This document shows positions 17,401 through 26,886 of a stretch of DNA of 64,000 bases, piece after piece. The stretch covers positions 1-64,000 of the forward strand of contig NZ_BLAE01000064.1 in the NCBI RefSeq assembly GCF_009687865.1. Direction: 5' to 3'. The translations under genes were made by a program, and so were the position numbers. This DNA is from Acrocarpospora macrocephala. GTDB taxonomy: Bacteria > Actinomycetota > Actinomycetes > Streptosporangiales > Streptosporangiaceae. Below the pieces are notes generated by a model. The model ran no database searches and was not told where the DNA came from. It saw only the letters and a program-made list of their open reading frames with translations. Numbering within the stretch: the stretch's first letter is position 1; every line of letters begins with the position of its first letter.

Positions 17401-17852
17401 GGTTCACGGAGTCGTGGCAGGAACGGCTCGAGCGGATCGGGCTCGACCGGATCAACCTGGCCTCCCTGAGCATCAACTACCGGACGCCGGAACAGATCAT
17501 GGCGGAAGCCGAGCCGGTCATCCGGGCCGTGCTCCCGGACGCCAACGTGCCGACCTCCATCCGCAGCGGCGACGTCCCCGTCGTACACGGATCCGCTTCG
17601 GATCTGGACTCGATCCTCGACACCTGGCTCGCCACGCACGCCGACGGGATCGCCTGCGTCATCGGCGATCCCACATTCCGGGCGACGTCCCGCGTCCGGT
17701 CCCTGACCCCGGAGCTGTCGAAAGGGCTCGAGTTCGACCTGGTCGTCCTCATCGACCCGGAGGCGTTCGGCGAGGGCATCGAAGGGGCGGTCGACCGCTA
17801 TGTCGCGATGACCCGAGCGACCCAGCAACTCGTCATCCTCACGAGCTCCTGA
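14448..17852 (+). CDS. helR: Fused GT1 glycosyltransferase (Rgt-like) and HelR-like RNA polymerase helicase
   Basis: One open frame of 1134 codons with two complete proteins in series. Residues 1 to about 400 are a GT-B glycosyltransferase: STYGSRGDVEPM at the N-terminus and the UDP-sugar motif HHGGAGTTTTAARAG near residue 311. This family includes rifamycin glycosyltransferases that inactivate the drug. Residues 420-1134 match HelR, a HelD/UvrD-like ATPase that binds RNA polymerase and expels rifamycins: Walker A GGPGTGKT near 634, Walker B VVDEAQEL near 951, and the terminal GLEFDLVVL ... VAMTRAT motif. No stop codon separates them. An internal GTG at codon 420 has a good ribosome site, so HelR alone may also be made. 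An RAE-like repeat lies upstream. The fusion is unknown to me and could be an artefact of a lost stop codon. Confidence 0.88.
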   Translation: MRVLLSTYGSRGDVEPMVGLAVRLRELGAEVRVCAPPDEEFAQRLAGAGVPLVPVGQSARALTNAAPPPSSMPRRAAELIASQFDAVTAAAEGCDVLVATGMMPAAAGARSVAEKLGIRSVSVTFQQLTLPSPYRPPLAYPGRPFPPEVTDNRVLWDLDAHSINTLFGAALNTNRASIGLPPVGNVRDYVIGDRPWLATDPILDPWQKTPDLDVVQTGAWILPDVRPLPAELVAFLDAGTPPVYVGFGSMPVRTSTDVAQVAIEAIRAQGRRAVVARGWADLALIDDRDDCFAVGEVNQQALFGRVAAVVHHGGAGTTTTAARAGAPQVVVPQLADQPYWAGRVAKLGIGTAHDGPTPTTESLSAALTTALTPETRARATAVAAAIRTDGATVAAKLLLDAVNVRVNHARSSSRIGADVVEPLTTSAFDLPDHLSPKADPALIAGDEQHFAAIAESLEQSITDLSGRLDAERKAPGGKGRQALDRDLEVHRLTARLRALRRFGLDLCLGHMVNADDPEPVYVGRLGLTDSAGRRLLLDWRSPAAEPFFGATHANPMGLASRRRYRWTRGRISDYWDEVFTPEGLVGHAALDDQSAFIASLGGNRSARMRDVLGTIQADQDAIIRAGSRGALVVDGGPGTGKTVVALHRSAYLLYSDPRLGHRRGGVLFVGPHQPYLAYVADVLPSLGEEGVQTCTLRDLVAEGAAAAIETDPDVALLKSSASLVKAIEPAVRFYENPPAKGMTVTTPWSDIWLSADDWAEAFDAPEPGTPHNEARDQIWEELLTILMDKHDGEASADLLRKSLLRDRELLTTFNRAWPLIEAADLVGDLWSVPAYLRMCAPWLSPDDVRALQREDAQAWTVSDLPLLDVARQRLGDPEASRRKRWHDAAVAAEREHRARVTEILIEADDDGEGLVTMLRGQDLQDTLIDGTPPPGTDPDLLAGPFAHIVVDEAQELTDAEWQMLLVRCPSRSFTIVGDRAQARHGFTESWQERLERIGLDRINLASLSINYRTPEQIMAEAEPVIRAVLPDANVPTSIRSGDVPVVHGSASDLDSILDTWLATHADGIACVIGDPTFRATSRVRSLTPELSKGLEFDLVVLIDPEAFGEGIEGAVDRYVAMTRATQQLVILTSS
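15693..15707 (+). promoter_or_regulatory. Internal ribosome site and GTG start for separate HelR
   Basis: GGAG at 15693-15696 is followed after 8 bases by an in-frame GTG (15705-15707, codon 420 of the fused frame). The peptide then reads VEPLTTSAFDLPDHLSPKAD, which is how stand-alone HelR proteins begin as I recall. This supports a second, 715-residue product from the same mRNA. Confidence 0.55.
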
Positions 17853-17933
17853 CGCCGACGGCAGCGTGCACAGCTGGACGGCCAGCCCCGCGTGCCGCAG
17901 GTCGAATCACTTGCTTGCGCCCTCAGCTATTCA

Positions 17934-17986
17934 GTGTTGCTAGATACCGGTAGTCAGTGTTACTTTGTACCAGTAGTCAGCAACAC
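17934..17986 (+). promoter_or_regulatory. PadR operator region with direct and inverted repeats
   Basis: Outer inverted repeat GTGTTGCT (17934-17941) and AGCAACAC (17979-17986) frame a 13-bp direct repeat, TACCGGTAGTCAG and TACCAGTAGTCAG, at 23-bp spacing. The block ends 23 bp before the PadR start. Such symmetric AT-richer elements are typical PadR binding sites, so the four-gene operon downstream is probably autorepressed. Confidence 0.55.
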
Positions 17987-18009
17987 CAAGTAGCTGAAGG
18001 GGGTGATCC

Positions 18010-18339
18010 GTGGGCAAGCAGGTGACGGAGATGCTCAAAGGAACGCTGGAGGGCATCGTCCTGGCGATCCTGTCCGGCCGGTCCGCGTACGGCTACGAGA
18101 TCACGGCGTGGCTGCGGGATCAGGGCTTCTCCGACATCGCCGAAGGCACCATCTACGCGCTGCTCATCAGGATCGAGCAGCGCGGCCTCGTCGACGTGGA
18201 GAAGGTCCCATCCGAGAAGGGGCCGCCGCGCAAGGTGTATTCCCTGAACGCTCAGGGACGCGAATATCTCGAAGAGTTCTGGAGGACCTGGAGCTTCCTC
18301 ACCGAACGGCTCGAACAGCTCCGCGAAGGAGGTAAGTAG
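18010..18339 (+). CDS. PadR family transcriptional regulator
   Basis: A 109-residue single-domain PadR repressor. Family motifs: LKGTLEGIVLAILSGRSAYGYEI, then IAEGTIYALLIRIEQRGLV and the wing GPPRKVYSLNAQGREYL. The GTG start follows AGGGGGTG at a suitable distance. It leads an operon with DUF1048, ATPase and permease genes, the layout in which PadR (LmrR-like) proteins sense drugs and derepress an exporter. Confidence 0.9.
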   Translation: MGKQVTEMLKGTLEGIVLAILSGRSAYGYEITAWLRDQGFSDIAEGTIYALLIRIEQRGLVDVEKVPSEKGPPRKVYSLNAQGREYLEEFWRTWSFLTERLEQLREGGK

Positions 18340-18341
18340 CC

Positions 18342-18746
18342 ATGGACACAGAGTCGAACGAGTCGAAGAGCCGCTACCTGAAGTACCTGGAGCTGGTCAC
18401 CGGGCCGATCGAGGACAAGAGGCGCTGGCGGCAATACAAGGCGCGCATCAGACAGCTTCCCGAGAACTATCGCACCGCGGTCGAAGCGCTGGAGCGGTAC
18501 CTGATGCACTTCGGGCCGGGGGACGGCGCCGACGCGGCCTCGATGTTCGAGGACCTCGCCGATCTGTTCGAGCGGAGCGCGGCCGACGGAACCCCGATCC
18601 GCGACATCTTCGGGGCGGACCCCGTGGAGTTCGTCGAGGCGTTCGTTCAGAACTACTCGGTGGGACGGTACATCAGGCGGGAGCGGGAGCGGTTCACCAG
18701 CGCCATCGAGCGCGCAGCCGGTGAGAAAGAAGACGGGACAGTCTGA
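18342..18746 (+). CDS. DUF1048 domain-containing protein
   Basis: A 134-residue soluble, mostly helical protein. The central part (DIFGADPVEFVEAFVQNY) matches the DUF1048 pattern and the N-terminus is rich in charged residues. It starts 3 bp after the PadR stop and its own stop overlaps the ATPase start. DUF1048 proteins regularly accompany PadR/ABC operons but their role is unknown; an accessory regulatory function is possible. Confidence 0.82.
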   Translation: MDTESNESKSRYLKYLELVTGPIEDKRRWRQYKARIRQLPENYRTAVEALERYLMHFGPGDGADAASMFEDLADLFERSAADGTPIRDIFGADPVEFVEAFVQNYSVGRYIRRERERFTSAIERAAGEKEDGTV

Positions 18747-19540
18747 TGACGGCACAGAACGTAATCCATGTGCAGGGCCTGGAGAAGTCGTACAAGCAAC
18801 TGCAGGTGCTGCGCGGCGTGGACTTCGACGTGGCGCGGGGCAGCATTTTCGCCCTGCTCGGCTCGAACGGGGCGGGCAAGACCACGGTCGTGAAAATCCT
18901 GTCCACGCTGCTCAAGGCCGACGCGGGGACCGCCAGCGTCAACGGCTTGGACGTCGCCACGCACCCAGCGAATGTGCGGGAGTCCATCAGCCTCACCGGG
19001 CAGTTCGCCGCCGTCGACGAGATCCTCAGCGGGCGGGAAAACCTCGTGCTGGTCGCCCGGTTACGGCACCTCAAGGACCCGGGCAAGATCGCCGATGACC
19101 TGCTCGAGCGTTTCTCGCTGACCGACGCGGGCGCGCGGAAGGTGTCGACGTATTCCGGTGGCATGCGCCGCCGCCTCGACATCGCGATGAGCCTCATCGG
19201 GAATCCGCCGGTCATCTTCCTCGACGAGCCGACGACCGGGCTCGACCCCCAGGCGCGCATCGAGGTGTGGCAGGCAGTCAAGGAACTCGCCGGCCGGGGT
19301 ACGACGGTGCTGCTCACGACGCAGTATCTGGACGAGGCCGAACAACTCGCCGACCGGATCGCGATCCTCCACGAGGGCCGGATCATCGTGAACGGCACCC
19401 TCACCGAGCTCAAGCAGCTGCTCCCGCCCGCCAAGGTCGAATACGTCGAAAAGCAGCCGACCCTCGAGGACGTCTTCCTCACACTCGTCGGCGCCAACGG
19501 CAAGAACAGCCATGACCGCAACGCCGGCACAGACGCGTAA
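18746..19540 (+). CDS. ABC transporter ATP-binding protein, DrrA-like
   Basis: A 264-residue ATPase. Walker A GSNGAGKTT near residue 40, signature YSGGMRRRLDIAMSL, Walker B VIFLDEPTTGLDPQ, and an H-loop replaced by TTQYLDEAEQLADRIA. The Gln in place of the usual His is characteristic of daunorubicin-resistance DrrA-type exporters. The C-terminal motif VEKQPTLEDVFLTL also fits that group. It pairs with the permease that follows after 9 bp. The probable role is export of a drug or lipid-like compound. Confidence 0.9.
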   Translation: MTAQNVIHVQGLEKSYKQLQVLRGVDFDVARGSIFALLGSNGAGKTTVVKILSTLLKADAGTASVNGLDVATHPANVRESISLTGQFAAVDEILSGRENLVLVARLRHLKDPGKIADDLLERFSLTDAGARKVSTYSGGMRRRLDIAMSLIGNPPVIFLDEPTTGLDPQARIEVWQAVKELAGRGTTVLLTTQYLDEAEQLADRIAILHEGRIIVNGTLTELKQLLPPAKVEYVEKQPTLEDVFLTLVGANGKNSHDRNAGTDA

Positions 19541-19549
19541 GGAACAACG

Positions 19550-20311
19550 ATGACCAAGCATTTCTTCGGCGACACCGCCGCCCTGTTAGGACGATCCCTG
19601 CGCCACGTCACCCGCAGCGTGGACACCATCGTCACGACCGCGATCACGCCGATCGCCATGATGCTGATGTTCGTCTACGTCTTCGGCGGCGCGATCGAAA
19701 CAGGGTCGGATTCGTATGTGAATTACATGCTGCCCGGCATCCTGCTCATCACGATCGCCTCGGGCATCGCCTACACCGCATTCCGGCTCTTCACGGACAT
19801 GAAGAGCGGCATCTTCGAGCGATTCCAGTCCATGCCGATCGCCCGCTCGTCCGTGCTGTGGGCGCACGTGCTGACCTCGCTGATCGCCAATCTGCTCTCG
19901 CTCGTGGTGGTCGTGCTCGTCGCCCTGCTCATGGGCTTCCGCTCGGCGGCGGGAGTGCTCGCCTGGCTCGGGGTCGCCGGCATCCTGATCCTGTTCACCC
20001 TGGCGTTGACGTGGATCGCCGTCATCCCCGGTCTCACCGCGAAGAGCGTGGACGGCGCGAGCGCGTTCTCCTACCCGCTCATCTTCCTGCCGTTCCTCAG
20101 CTCGGCCTTCGTGCCCACCGACACCATGCCCGGCCCCGTGCGCGCCTTCGCCGACCACCAGCCGGTGACCTCCATCGTCAACACGATCCGCGACCTGTTC
20201 ACCCAGCAGCCGGTCAGCACCGACATCTGGATCGCCCTGGCCTGGTGTGTCGGCATCCTCATCGTCGCGTACGTCTTCGCCATGAACACCTACCGCCGCA
20301 AAATCGCCTAG
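19550..20311 (+). CDS. ABC-2 transporter permease, DrrB-like
   Basis: A 253-residue membrane protein with about six transmembrane segments. It has the ABC-2 hallmark YVNYMLPGILLITIASG in the first third and FLSSAFVPTDTMPGPVRAFADHQPVT near residue 185, which matches DrrB-type exporters. It completes the PadR-controlled operon. The operon begins 157 bp after the GT-HelR gene, so a drug-export role next to rifamycin defence is plausible but unproven. Confidence 0.88.
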   Translation: MTKHFFGDTAALLGRSLRHVTRSVDTIVTTAITPIAMMLMFVYVFGGAIETGSDSYVNYMLPGILLITIASGIAYTAFRLFTDMKSGIFERFQSMPIARSSVLWAHVLTSLIANLLSLVVVVLVALLMGFRSAAGVLAWLGVAGILILFTLALTWIAVIPGLTAKSVDGASAFSYPLIFLPFLSSAFVPTDTMPGPVRAFADHQPVTSIVNTIRDLFTQQPVSTDIWIALAWCVGILIVAYVFAMNTYRRKIA

Positions 20312-20327
20312 GCCGTCCGCCAGGAAA

Positions 20328-20354
20328 TGTCGAGAACTCGCGTGTGGTTTCGTC
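20328..20354 (+). promoter_or_regulatory. Candidate ECF42 promoter
   Basis: TGTCGA at 20328-20333 is followed after 17 bp by CGTC (20351-20354), about 47 bp before the DGPF-protein start. ECF42 sigma factors are reported to recognise a TGTCGA-type -35 element. The downstream operon encodes such a sigma factor, which would then control its own synthesis. Confidence 0.5.
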
Positions 20355-20400
20355 CCCGCGGTGAACACGGCCACAATGGGCGTGCCGTACGGAGGAGAAC

Positions 20401-20811
20401 ATGATGGCCAAGTACCTGCTGCTCAAGCACTACCGGGGCGCGCCGGCGGCGGTCAACGACGTACCGATGGACCAGTGGACGCCGGAGGAGCTTTCGGCCC
20501 ACGTGCAGTACATGCGGGACTTCGCCGCTCGGCTGGAGGGTACGGGCGAGTTCGTCGACGGTCAGGCGCTCTCCCCGGAGGGGACGTTCGTCCGCTACGA
20601 CGGCGAAGGGCGGCCGCCGGTCACCGACGGCCCGTTCGCGGAGACCAAGGACCTGATCGCCGGCTGGATGGTGATCGACACCGAGACCTACGAGCGGGCG
20701 CTCGAGCTGGCAGGCGAGTTGTCCGCGGCTCCGGGTGCGGGTGGCAAGCCGATCCACGAGTGGCTCGAGGTGCGCCCGTTCATGGCCGAGCACCCCCCGG
20801 TGATCGAGTGA
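20401..20811 (+). CDS. YCII/DGPF domain protein
   Basis: A 136-residue protein of the YCII-related superfamily. It contains the DGPFAETKDLIAGW motif near residue 78 that gives DGPF proteins their name. Strong RBS GGAGGAG precedes the ATG. Its stop overlaps the GTG of the sigma gene, so the two are co-translated. DGPF proteins are the standard partners of ECF42 sigma factors and are proposed to feed the signal to them; the biochemical role is not established. Confidence 0.9.
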   Translation: MMAKYLLLKHYRGAPAAVNDVPMDQWTPEELSAHVQYMRDFAARLEGTGEFVDGQALSPEGTFVRYDGEGRPPVTDGPFAETKDLIAGWMVIDTETYERALELAGELSAAPGAGGKPIHEWLEVRPFMAEHPPVIE

Positions 20812-21953
20812 ACGAGTCGCTGCTGCGGGAGCTGGTGCCCGTGGTGATCGGTGTTCTCGTCCGTCGCGGAGCCGACTTCGCGGCGGCCGAGGATGCCGTG
20901 CAGGACGCCCTGGTCGAGGCCGTACGTGTGTGGCCGGACGACCCGCTGCGGGATCCCAAGGGCTGGCTGATCACCGTGGCTTGGCGGAAGTTCCTCGACG
21001 CCGCCCGCGCGGAAACCTCGCGACGGCACCGCGAGCTACGCGTCGAGAGCGAGCCCGCGCCGGGTCCGGGCGAATCGGCCGACGACACGCTCCGGCTGTA
21101 CTTCCTGTGCGCGCACCCGTCCCTGACGCCGGCTTCGGCCGTCGCGCTCACGCTGCGGGCGGTCGGCGGTCTGACCTCGCGTCAGATCGCGCAGGCCTAC
21201 CTGGTGCCGGAGGCGACCATGGCCCAGCGGATCAGCAGGGCCAAGCGCACCGTCTCGGGCGTACGGTTCGACCAGCCAGGCGACGTCGCCACGGTGCTGC
21301 GCGTGCTCTATCTGGTCTTCAACGAGGGCTACTCCGGCGACGTCGACCTCGCCGCCGAGGCGATCCGGCTCACTCGCCAGCTGGCCGTCATGACCAAGCA
21401 TGAGGAGGTCGCGGGCCTGCTCGCGCTCATGCTGCTGCACCACGCCCGGCGTCCGGCCCGGACCGCTCCCGACGGCAGGCTCGTGCCGCTGGCCGAGCAG
21501 GACCGCGGCCTGTGGAACACCCGCCTGATCGCCGAGGGGGTCGACGTGCTCCAGGCGGCCCTGGCCCGCGACCGGCTGGGCGAGTTCCAGGCCCAGGCCG
21601 CCATCGCCGCGCTCCACGCCGACGCCAGGACGGCCGAGGAGACCGACTGGGTGCAGATCGTCGAGTGGTACGACGAGCTGGTGCGCCTCACCGGCAACCC
21701 GGTGGCCCGCCTCAACCGGGCCGTCGCGGTCGGTGCAGCCGACGGCGCGCGGGCCGGTCTGGCCGCGCTGGCTGAGCTCGACCCCGCCCTGCCCCGCTAT
21801 ACCGCCGTCGCGGCGTACTTGCACGAGCGTGACGGCGACCCGGTGACCGCGGCCCGCCGCTACGCCGAAGCCGCCCGGCAGGCGCCCAGCCTCCCCGAAC
21901 GCGACCACCTCACGCGACAGGCCGCACGGCTCAACGCGCAGCTGCGCAGTTGA
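20808..21953 (+). CDS. RNA polymerase sigma factor, ECF42 group
   Basis: A 381-residue sigma factor. Sigma2 covers LVRRGADFAAAEDAVQDALVEAVRVWP. Sigma4 covers LTLRAVGGLTSRQIAQAYLVPEATMAQRISRAKRTV. The C-terminal 200 residues form the TPR-like extension of this group (QIVEWYDELVRLTGNPVARLNRAVAVG), required for activity in ECF42 proteins. No anti-sigma gene is adjacent. It overlaps the DGPF gene by 4 bp. The decayed sigma gene at 8.1-8.7 kb is a relative, which suggests past duplication or transfer of this module. Confidence 0.9.
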   Translation: MNESLLRELVPVVIGVLVRRGADFAAAEDAVQDALVEAVRVWPDDPLRDPKGWLITVAWRKFLDAARAETSRRHRELRVESEPAPGPGESADDTLRLYFLCAHPSLTPASAVALTLRAVGGLTSRQIAQAYLVPEATMAQRISRAKRTVSGVRFDQPGDVATVLRVLYLVFNEGYSGDVDLAAEAIRLTRQLAVMTKHEEVAGLLALMLLHHARRPARTAPDGRLVPLAEQDRGLWNTRLIAEGVDVLQAALARDRLGEFQAQAAIAALHADARTAEETDWVQIVEWYDELVRLTGNPVARLNRAVAVGAADGARAGLAALAELDPALPRYTAVAAYLHERDGDPVTAARRYAEAARQAPSLPERDHLTRQAARLNAQLRS

Positions 21954-21973
21954 GCGCCGACGCGAGGTGGTCC

Positions 21974-22642
21974 TCAAACGTTGCGCAGGACCGACACCAC
22001 GATGCCCAGCACCACGGCGCCGGCACCGTCGATGACGTCGTAGGCGGGGTTGCGCGGTTCGAGAACGACATGCTCGCCGCGTCGGCGGTACACCTTGACG
22101 GTCGCCTCCCCGTCGATCATCGCGGCGACGATCTGACCCGAGTGCGCCTCGGGCTGCTGCCGGACCACGACGATGTCGCCGTCGCAGATCGCCGCGTCGA
22201 TCATCGAATCGCCCCGCACCCGCAGCCCGAAGACGGTGCCCCGGCCGGTGAGGTCGCGGGGCAGGGTCAGCGTGTCGTCCACGTACTGCTCGGCCGGGAT
22301 GGGAGTGCCCGCGGCGATGTCGCCGACCACGGGCACGCTCACCAGGTCGGCGGCAGGGTGCGGCGCCGAGGAGCGCAGGAACAGCCGCACGTCGATCGGC
22401 CTGGTCATGGCCGTGCCCCGGCGGAGGAAGCCCTGCTCTTCCAGGCTCTTGAGGTGTTTCGACACCGACGAGGGTGAGCGCAGCCCGACCGCGTGGCCGA
22501 TCTCACGGGTGCTCGGCGGGTATCCGTACCTGACCACCCAGTCCCGGATCGTGGCCAGGATCCGCTGCTGGCGCTGCGGCAGGACCGAGGAATCCAGGTA
22601 TTCGAACATGTCAGCATCGTCGTAGGCGGTCACCTGCGACAT
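21974..22642 (-). CDS. lexA: LexA-family SOS repressor (probable paralogue)
   Basis: A 222-residue self-cleaving repressor. The N-terminal winged helix has YGYPPSTREIGHAVGLRSPSSVSKHLKSLEEQGFL. The cleavage site Ala-Gly is in GDIAAGTPIPAEQ. The catalytic Ser is in VRGDSMIDAAICDGDIVVV and the Lys in DGEATVKVYRR. It lacks the long N-terminal extension of the Streptomyces LexA and differs in its DNA-binding helix, so I suspect a second LexA. The ATG at 22642 is assumed. It lies 75 bp downstream of rpoB on the same strand with no obvious terminator between, so co-transcription is possible. Confidence 0.85.
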   Translation of the reverse strand: MSQVTAYDDADMFEYLDSSVLPQRQQRILATIRDWVVRYGYPPSTREIGHAVGLRSPSSVSKHLKSLEEQGFLRRGTAMTRPIDVRLFLRSSAPHPAADLVSVPVVGDIAAGTPIPAEQYVDDTLTLPRDLTGRGTVFGLRVRGDSMIDAAICDGDIVVVRQQPEAHSGQIVAAMIDGEATVKVYRRRGEHVVLEPRNPAYDVIDGAGAVVLGIVVSVLRNV

Positions 22643-22717
22643 GCTAAGGTCCAGCGCCCACCGCAGTGCCATCGGTCGAGGAAGCCATCCGCATCATTGT
22701 TCTTCCTTGGGATGTCG

Positions 22718-26185
<3,468 letters not shown>

Positions 26186-26237
26186 TAGATGTCCTTCCGG
26201 AGGGCACGGATGGAATCGAGCTGCGCGCACGCCAAAA

Positions 26238-26259
26238 CGCCCCGACAGAATTCGGGGCG
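26238..26259 (-). terminator. Intrinsic-terminator-like hairpin in the rpoB leader
   Basis: Read on the minus strand, CGCCCCGA and TCGGGGCG form a perfect 8-bp stem with a 6-base loop and are followed directly by TTTT. It lies between the likely promoter and the rpoB start, 53 bp before the start codon. A GC stem plus U run is rare in actinobacteria and could attenuate rpoB transcription. Confidence 0.55.
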
Positions 26260-26300
26260 TCGAAAGGCAGCGCGAAGGAGCAGCATAACGCAAACTGAAA

Positions 26301-26329
26301 CGTATGTCCACACATACTATAAGCGTCAA
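26301..26329 (-). promoter_or_regulatory. Candidate rpoB promoter with overlapping palindrome
   Basis: On the minus strand TTGACG (26329-26324) is followed after 17 bp by CATACG (26306-26301). The spacer and -10 overlap an inverted repeat with arms GTATGT and ACATAC (26302-26317). The -35 is strong and the -10 is weak, a pattern compatible with activation or repression at the palindrome. Confidence 0.4.
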
Positions 26330-26420
26330 CCTCGGTGCCGCCTTCAGCTTCCCACAGCCGGGTGGACTCGTCAACTCTTACGATCGCGCGTTGACTTGTG
26401 CCGGAAACTGGTCCTTGCGT

Positions 26421-26432
26421 TCAAGCGCTTGA
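26421..26432 (+). promoter_or_regulatory. MerR-type operator
   Basis: The perfect 12-bp palindrome TCAAGCGCTTGA follows a TTGCGT -35-like element and lies 19 bp before the GTG of the MerR gene. MerR regulators bind dyads of this kind (CAAG-type half-sites) in the spacer of their promoters. Confidence 0.5.
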
Positions 26433-26451
26433 GGTGTGCCAGGCTGCCCGC

Positions 26452-26886
26452 GTGACAGCCTTCACCATCCAAGAGGTGGCACGGCGCAGCGGGCTGAGCG
26501 AACCGACGCTGCGCTATTACGAGCAGGTCGGGCTGGTCGGCCCGATCGACCGCGACGAGAACAGCGGGCATCGCCGTTACCGTGCCGAGGACCTCCACAC
26601 GCTCGAGTCGCTGGCCTGTCTTCGCGCGACCGGCGTGGGCATCGAGGACATGCGCACCTACCAGGCCAACCGCACCCGCGGGCAGGCGGCGGCCGAGCAG
26701 CGCGATCTGCTGCTGCGCCATGCGGAGCGCATCGAGGCCGAGATCGTCGCCCAGCAGGCGCGACTGGGCTACCTGCGCGAGAAGGCGGCCCTGTGGGAGG
26801 CCCGCGACCGCGGCGACACCGCCGCGGAGGCCGAGGCGATGCGGCGTTCCATGGACGCGGCCGTTCGCTTGAGGGTGCTGCGATGA
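26452..26886 (+). CDS. MerR family transcriptional regulator
   Basis: A 144-residue MerR-type regulator. The N-terminal helix-turn-helix reads FTIQEVARRSGLSEPTLRYYEQVGLVGP, the wing contains HRRYRAEDLHTLESLACLRATG. A long dimerisation helix follows (QRDLLLRHAERIEAEIVAQQARLGYLREK). There is no Cys-rich metal loop, so it belongs to the small-molecule-sensing type. The GTG start is preceded by a MerR dyad. Its stop overlaps the next gene (ATGA), so the reductase is its likely target. Confidence 0.9.
   Translation: MTAFTIQEVARRSGLSEPTLRYYEQVGLVGPIDRDENSGHRRYRAEDLHTLESLACLRATGVGIEDMRTYQANRTRGQAAAEQRDLLLRHAERIEAEIVAQQARLGYLREKAALWEARDRGDTAAEAEAMRRSMDAAVRLRVLR

Noticed and set aside
22590-22620. 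GAACATG-like sequence near the lexA start as an SOS box
   Set aside because: Only one half resembles the actinobacterial GAAC-N4-GTTC box and it lies inside the coding sequence.
26405-26432. CTTGCGTTCAAG near the rpoB/merR intergenic region as a second RAE
   Set aside because: The spacing and arms do not match the 19-bp element at 14372. It is better explained as a MerR dyad facing the MerR gene.
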